Shown here: positions 41,968 through 42,730 of the stretch, in pieces
Layout: every line of letters begins with the position of its first letter
Numbering within the stretch: position 1 is the first letter of the stretch
Assembly (NCBI GenBank): GCA_013151935.1
Contig: JAADHI010000086.1
Span: 1-42,730, forward strand
Length of the DNA: 42,730 nt
Origin: Candidatus Manganitrophaceae bacterium
GTDB lineage: Bacteria > Nitrospirota > Nitrospiria > SBBL01 > JAADHI01
Reading direction: 5' to 3'
The notes under the pieces: model-generated
What the model was told of the DNA's origin: nothing
Seen by the model: only the letters and a program-made list of their open reading frames with translations
Database searches by the model: none
Translations under genes and position numbers: made by a program

Positions 41968-42730
41968 CTAAACCTGATCAGGTGTCATCCTCTTCAGGTT
42001 CGCATGCCGCCGGTCTTGGTTGTAAAAGTTGAGCCAAATTCCAATGCTTTCTTTTGCATGTGCAACACTCTCGTAAGCCTTGAGGTAGACTTCTTCGTAT
42101 TTCAGGCTACGCCAGCGTCCTTTTCCATCCATGCTGATATCGATGCCTTTCTTTTTAAGCACTTTTGTGAAGTCGTCGCTGGTAAATTGGCTGCCCTGGT
42201 TGCTGTTGAAAATGCCAGGTGTGCCGTACTTTGCCAGGGCTTCTTCCAAAGCTTCTATGCAAGGTTCTGTCTCCAGACTGTTGGGTAATCGCCAAGAGAG
42301 TACTTTTCTAGAATGCCAATCCATGATGGCAACCAGATATAAGAACCCATTTCTCATCGGGATGTAGGTAATGTCGGTGCACCATACTTGGTTCACTTCA
42401 TTTACCTCCAAATCCCGCAGCAGGTAAGGGTAGACCTTATGTTCTGGATTTTTCTTCGTGGTCTTGGCTCCTGGATAGAGGGCCCGTGTGCCCATGAGTC
42501 TCATCAGGCGTCGAATACGCTTACGATTGACCACGAGATCATGGTCATCCCAGTGGTCGTCTCGCAATCGCCTTAATCCTTTGAAGGGATGGCGAAGATG
42601 CAGGACGTCGATCTTTTCCATTAACTCAAGATCATCCTCGCTGACCGAGGGTGAGGATCTGTAAGCTGATGATCGGCAGATCTCCAAAACAGCACACTGG
42701 CGATTTAGGGGCAGCTTGTGAGATCGATCT
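41968..42730 (-). mobile_element. IS3-family element copy 2, inverted, partly outside the window
   Basis: Contains one long OrfB frame that enters from beyond 42730 (RSHKLPLNRQCAVLEICRSS at the edge). It is nearly identical in sequence to copy 1 but on the other strand. It reads through QVWCTDITYIPMRNGF, FNSNQGSQFTS (second catalytic Asp changed to Asn) and ISMDGKGRWRSLKYEE, where about ten residues with the catalytic Glu (DNVFIERLW in copy 1) are deleted. It is therefore dead although open. It ends TPDQV-stop at 41968, 13 bases from the response regulator stop, with no right tip. Confidence 0.88.
41968..42730 (-). CDS. IS3-family OrfB transposase, catalytically dead, 5' end outside window
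   Basis: Integrase-fold transposase of which about 253 codons are visible. First catalytic Asp intact in WCTDITYI; second is Asn in FNSNQG; third (Glu) lost by an in-frame deletion relative to copy 1. The conserved IRRLMRLMGTRALYPGAKTT and FYNQDRRHANLKRMTPDQV segments are intact, which shows that decay is by point change and small deletion, not by frameshift as in copy 1. Confidence 0.85.
   Translation of the reverse strand, partial: DRSHKLPLNRQCAVLEICRSSAYRSSPSVSEDDLELMEKIDVLHLRHPFKGLRRLRDDHWDDHDLVVNRKRIRRLMRLMGTRALYPGAKTTKKNPEHKVYPYLLRDLEVNEVNQVWCTDITYIPMRNGFLYLVAIMDWHSRKVLSWRLPNSLETEPCIEALEEALAKYGTPGIFNSNQGSQFTSDDFTKVLKKKGIDISMDGKGRWRSLKYEEVYLKAYESVAHAKESIGIWLNFYNQDRRHANLKRMTPDQV

Noticed and set aside
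35673-42730. Active composite transposon
   Set aside because: Both transposases are defective and the inner IS tips are missing.
1-42730. tRNA or rRNA genes
   Set aside because: No cloverleaf or rRNA sequence was recognised in any intergenic region by eye; a tRNAscan run would be decisive.

Overview
The window reads as a piece of chromosome from a Gram-negative bacterium. Signal peptides, lipoboxes, several outer-membrane beta-barrels ending in aromatic residues, c-type cytochromes, a sigma-54 activator and DUF3015/DUF4105 envelope genes fit a deltaproteobacterial-grade or similar environmental lineage. There is no rRNA, tRNA or other taxonomic marker, so this placement is inference. Gene content and structure suggest a core chromosome with an increasingly mobile, decayed right half.

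Left part (1-12.3 kb): a truncated membrane gene, a purQ-purL-purF purine block with its own promoter, a minus-strand envelope operon (two DUF3015 proteins, a DUF4105 protein broken by one frameshift, an HExxH lipoprotein), a B12-binding radical SAM gene with a frameshift near its N-terminus, and hemE. 12.3-16.5 kb is a metal-type cassette: remnants of two outer-membrane proteins and a thioredoxin-fold fragment surround a MerR regulator with a textbook long-spacer operator, followed by a MerP-like HMA protein, an NHL propeller lipoprotein, an outer-membrane protein and a methyltransferase. 16.7-20.1 kb encodes a porin, a small PstS-like periplasmic protein and a HAMP-linked class III adenylate cyclase, which together look like an envelope-to-cAMP signalling unit. 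20.3-22.2 kb holds a cytochrome c lipoprotein and small envelope proteins.

Middle (22.4-28.2 kb): a glutamate dehydrogenase remnant abuts an intact leucine dehydrogenase, followed by a small membrane protein, an agmatinase-family ureohydrolase and a class III aminotransferase (amino-acid/amine catabolism). A strong bidirectional terminator separates these from a minus-strand DsrE/DsrF/DsrH-like trio.

Right part: 28.2-35.7 kb is an Rhs-type island on the minus strand, with a decayed Gly-rich secreted protein, a YD/IPT N-terminal piece, a CPBP membrane protein, a 683-residue Rhs shell/core with a variable tip, and two paralogous secreted proteins, each preceded by a tiny peptide ending in GMGGRK. 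It is peppered with repeats: 83-bp direct repeats 5.7 kb apart, REP-like motifs and an 11-unit 10-bp tandem array. 35.7-42.7 kb is bounded by two inverted, defective IS3-family copies whose 3' ends both face inward. Between them lie a histidine kinase, a sigma-54 response regulator, a good sigma-54 promoter, a Cyc2-like fusion of a monoheme cytochrome to an outer-membrane porin, a small periplasmic cytochrome c, and a second response regulator that is a paralogue of the first without its AAA+ domain. I consider this regulated, possibly mobile electron-transfer module the most interesting system in the window.
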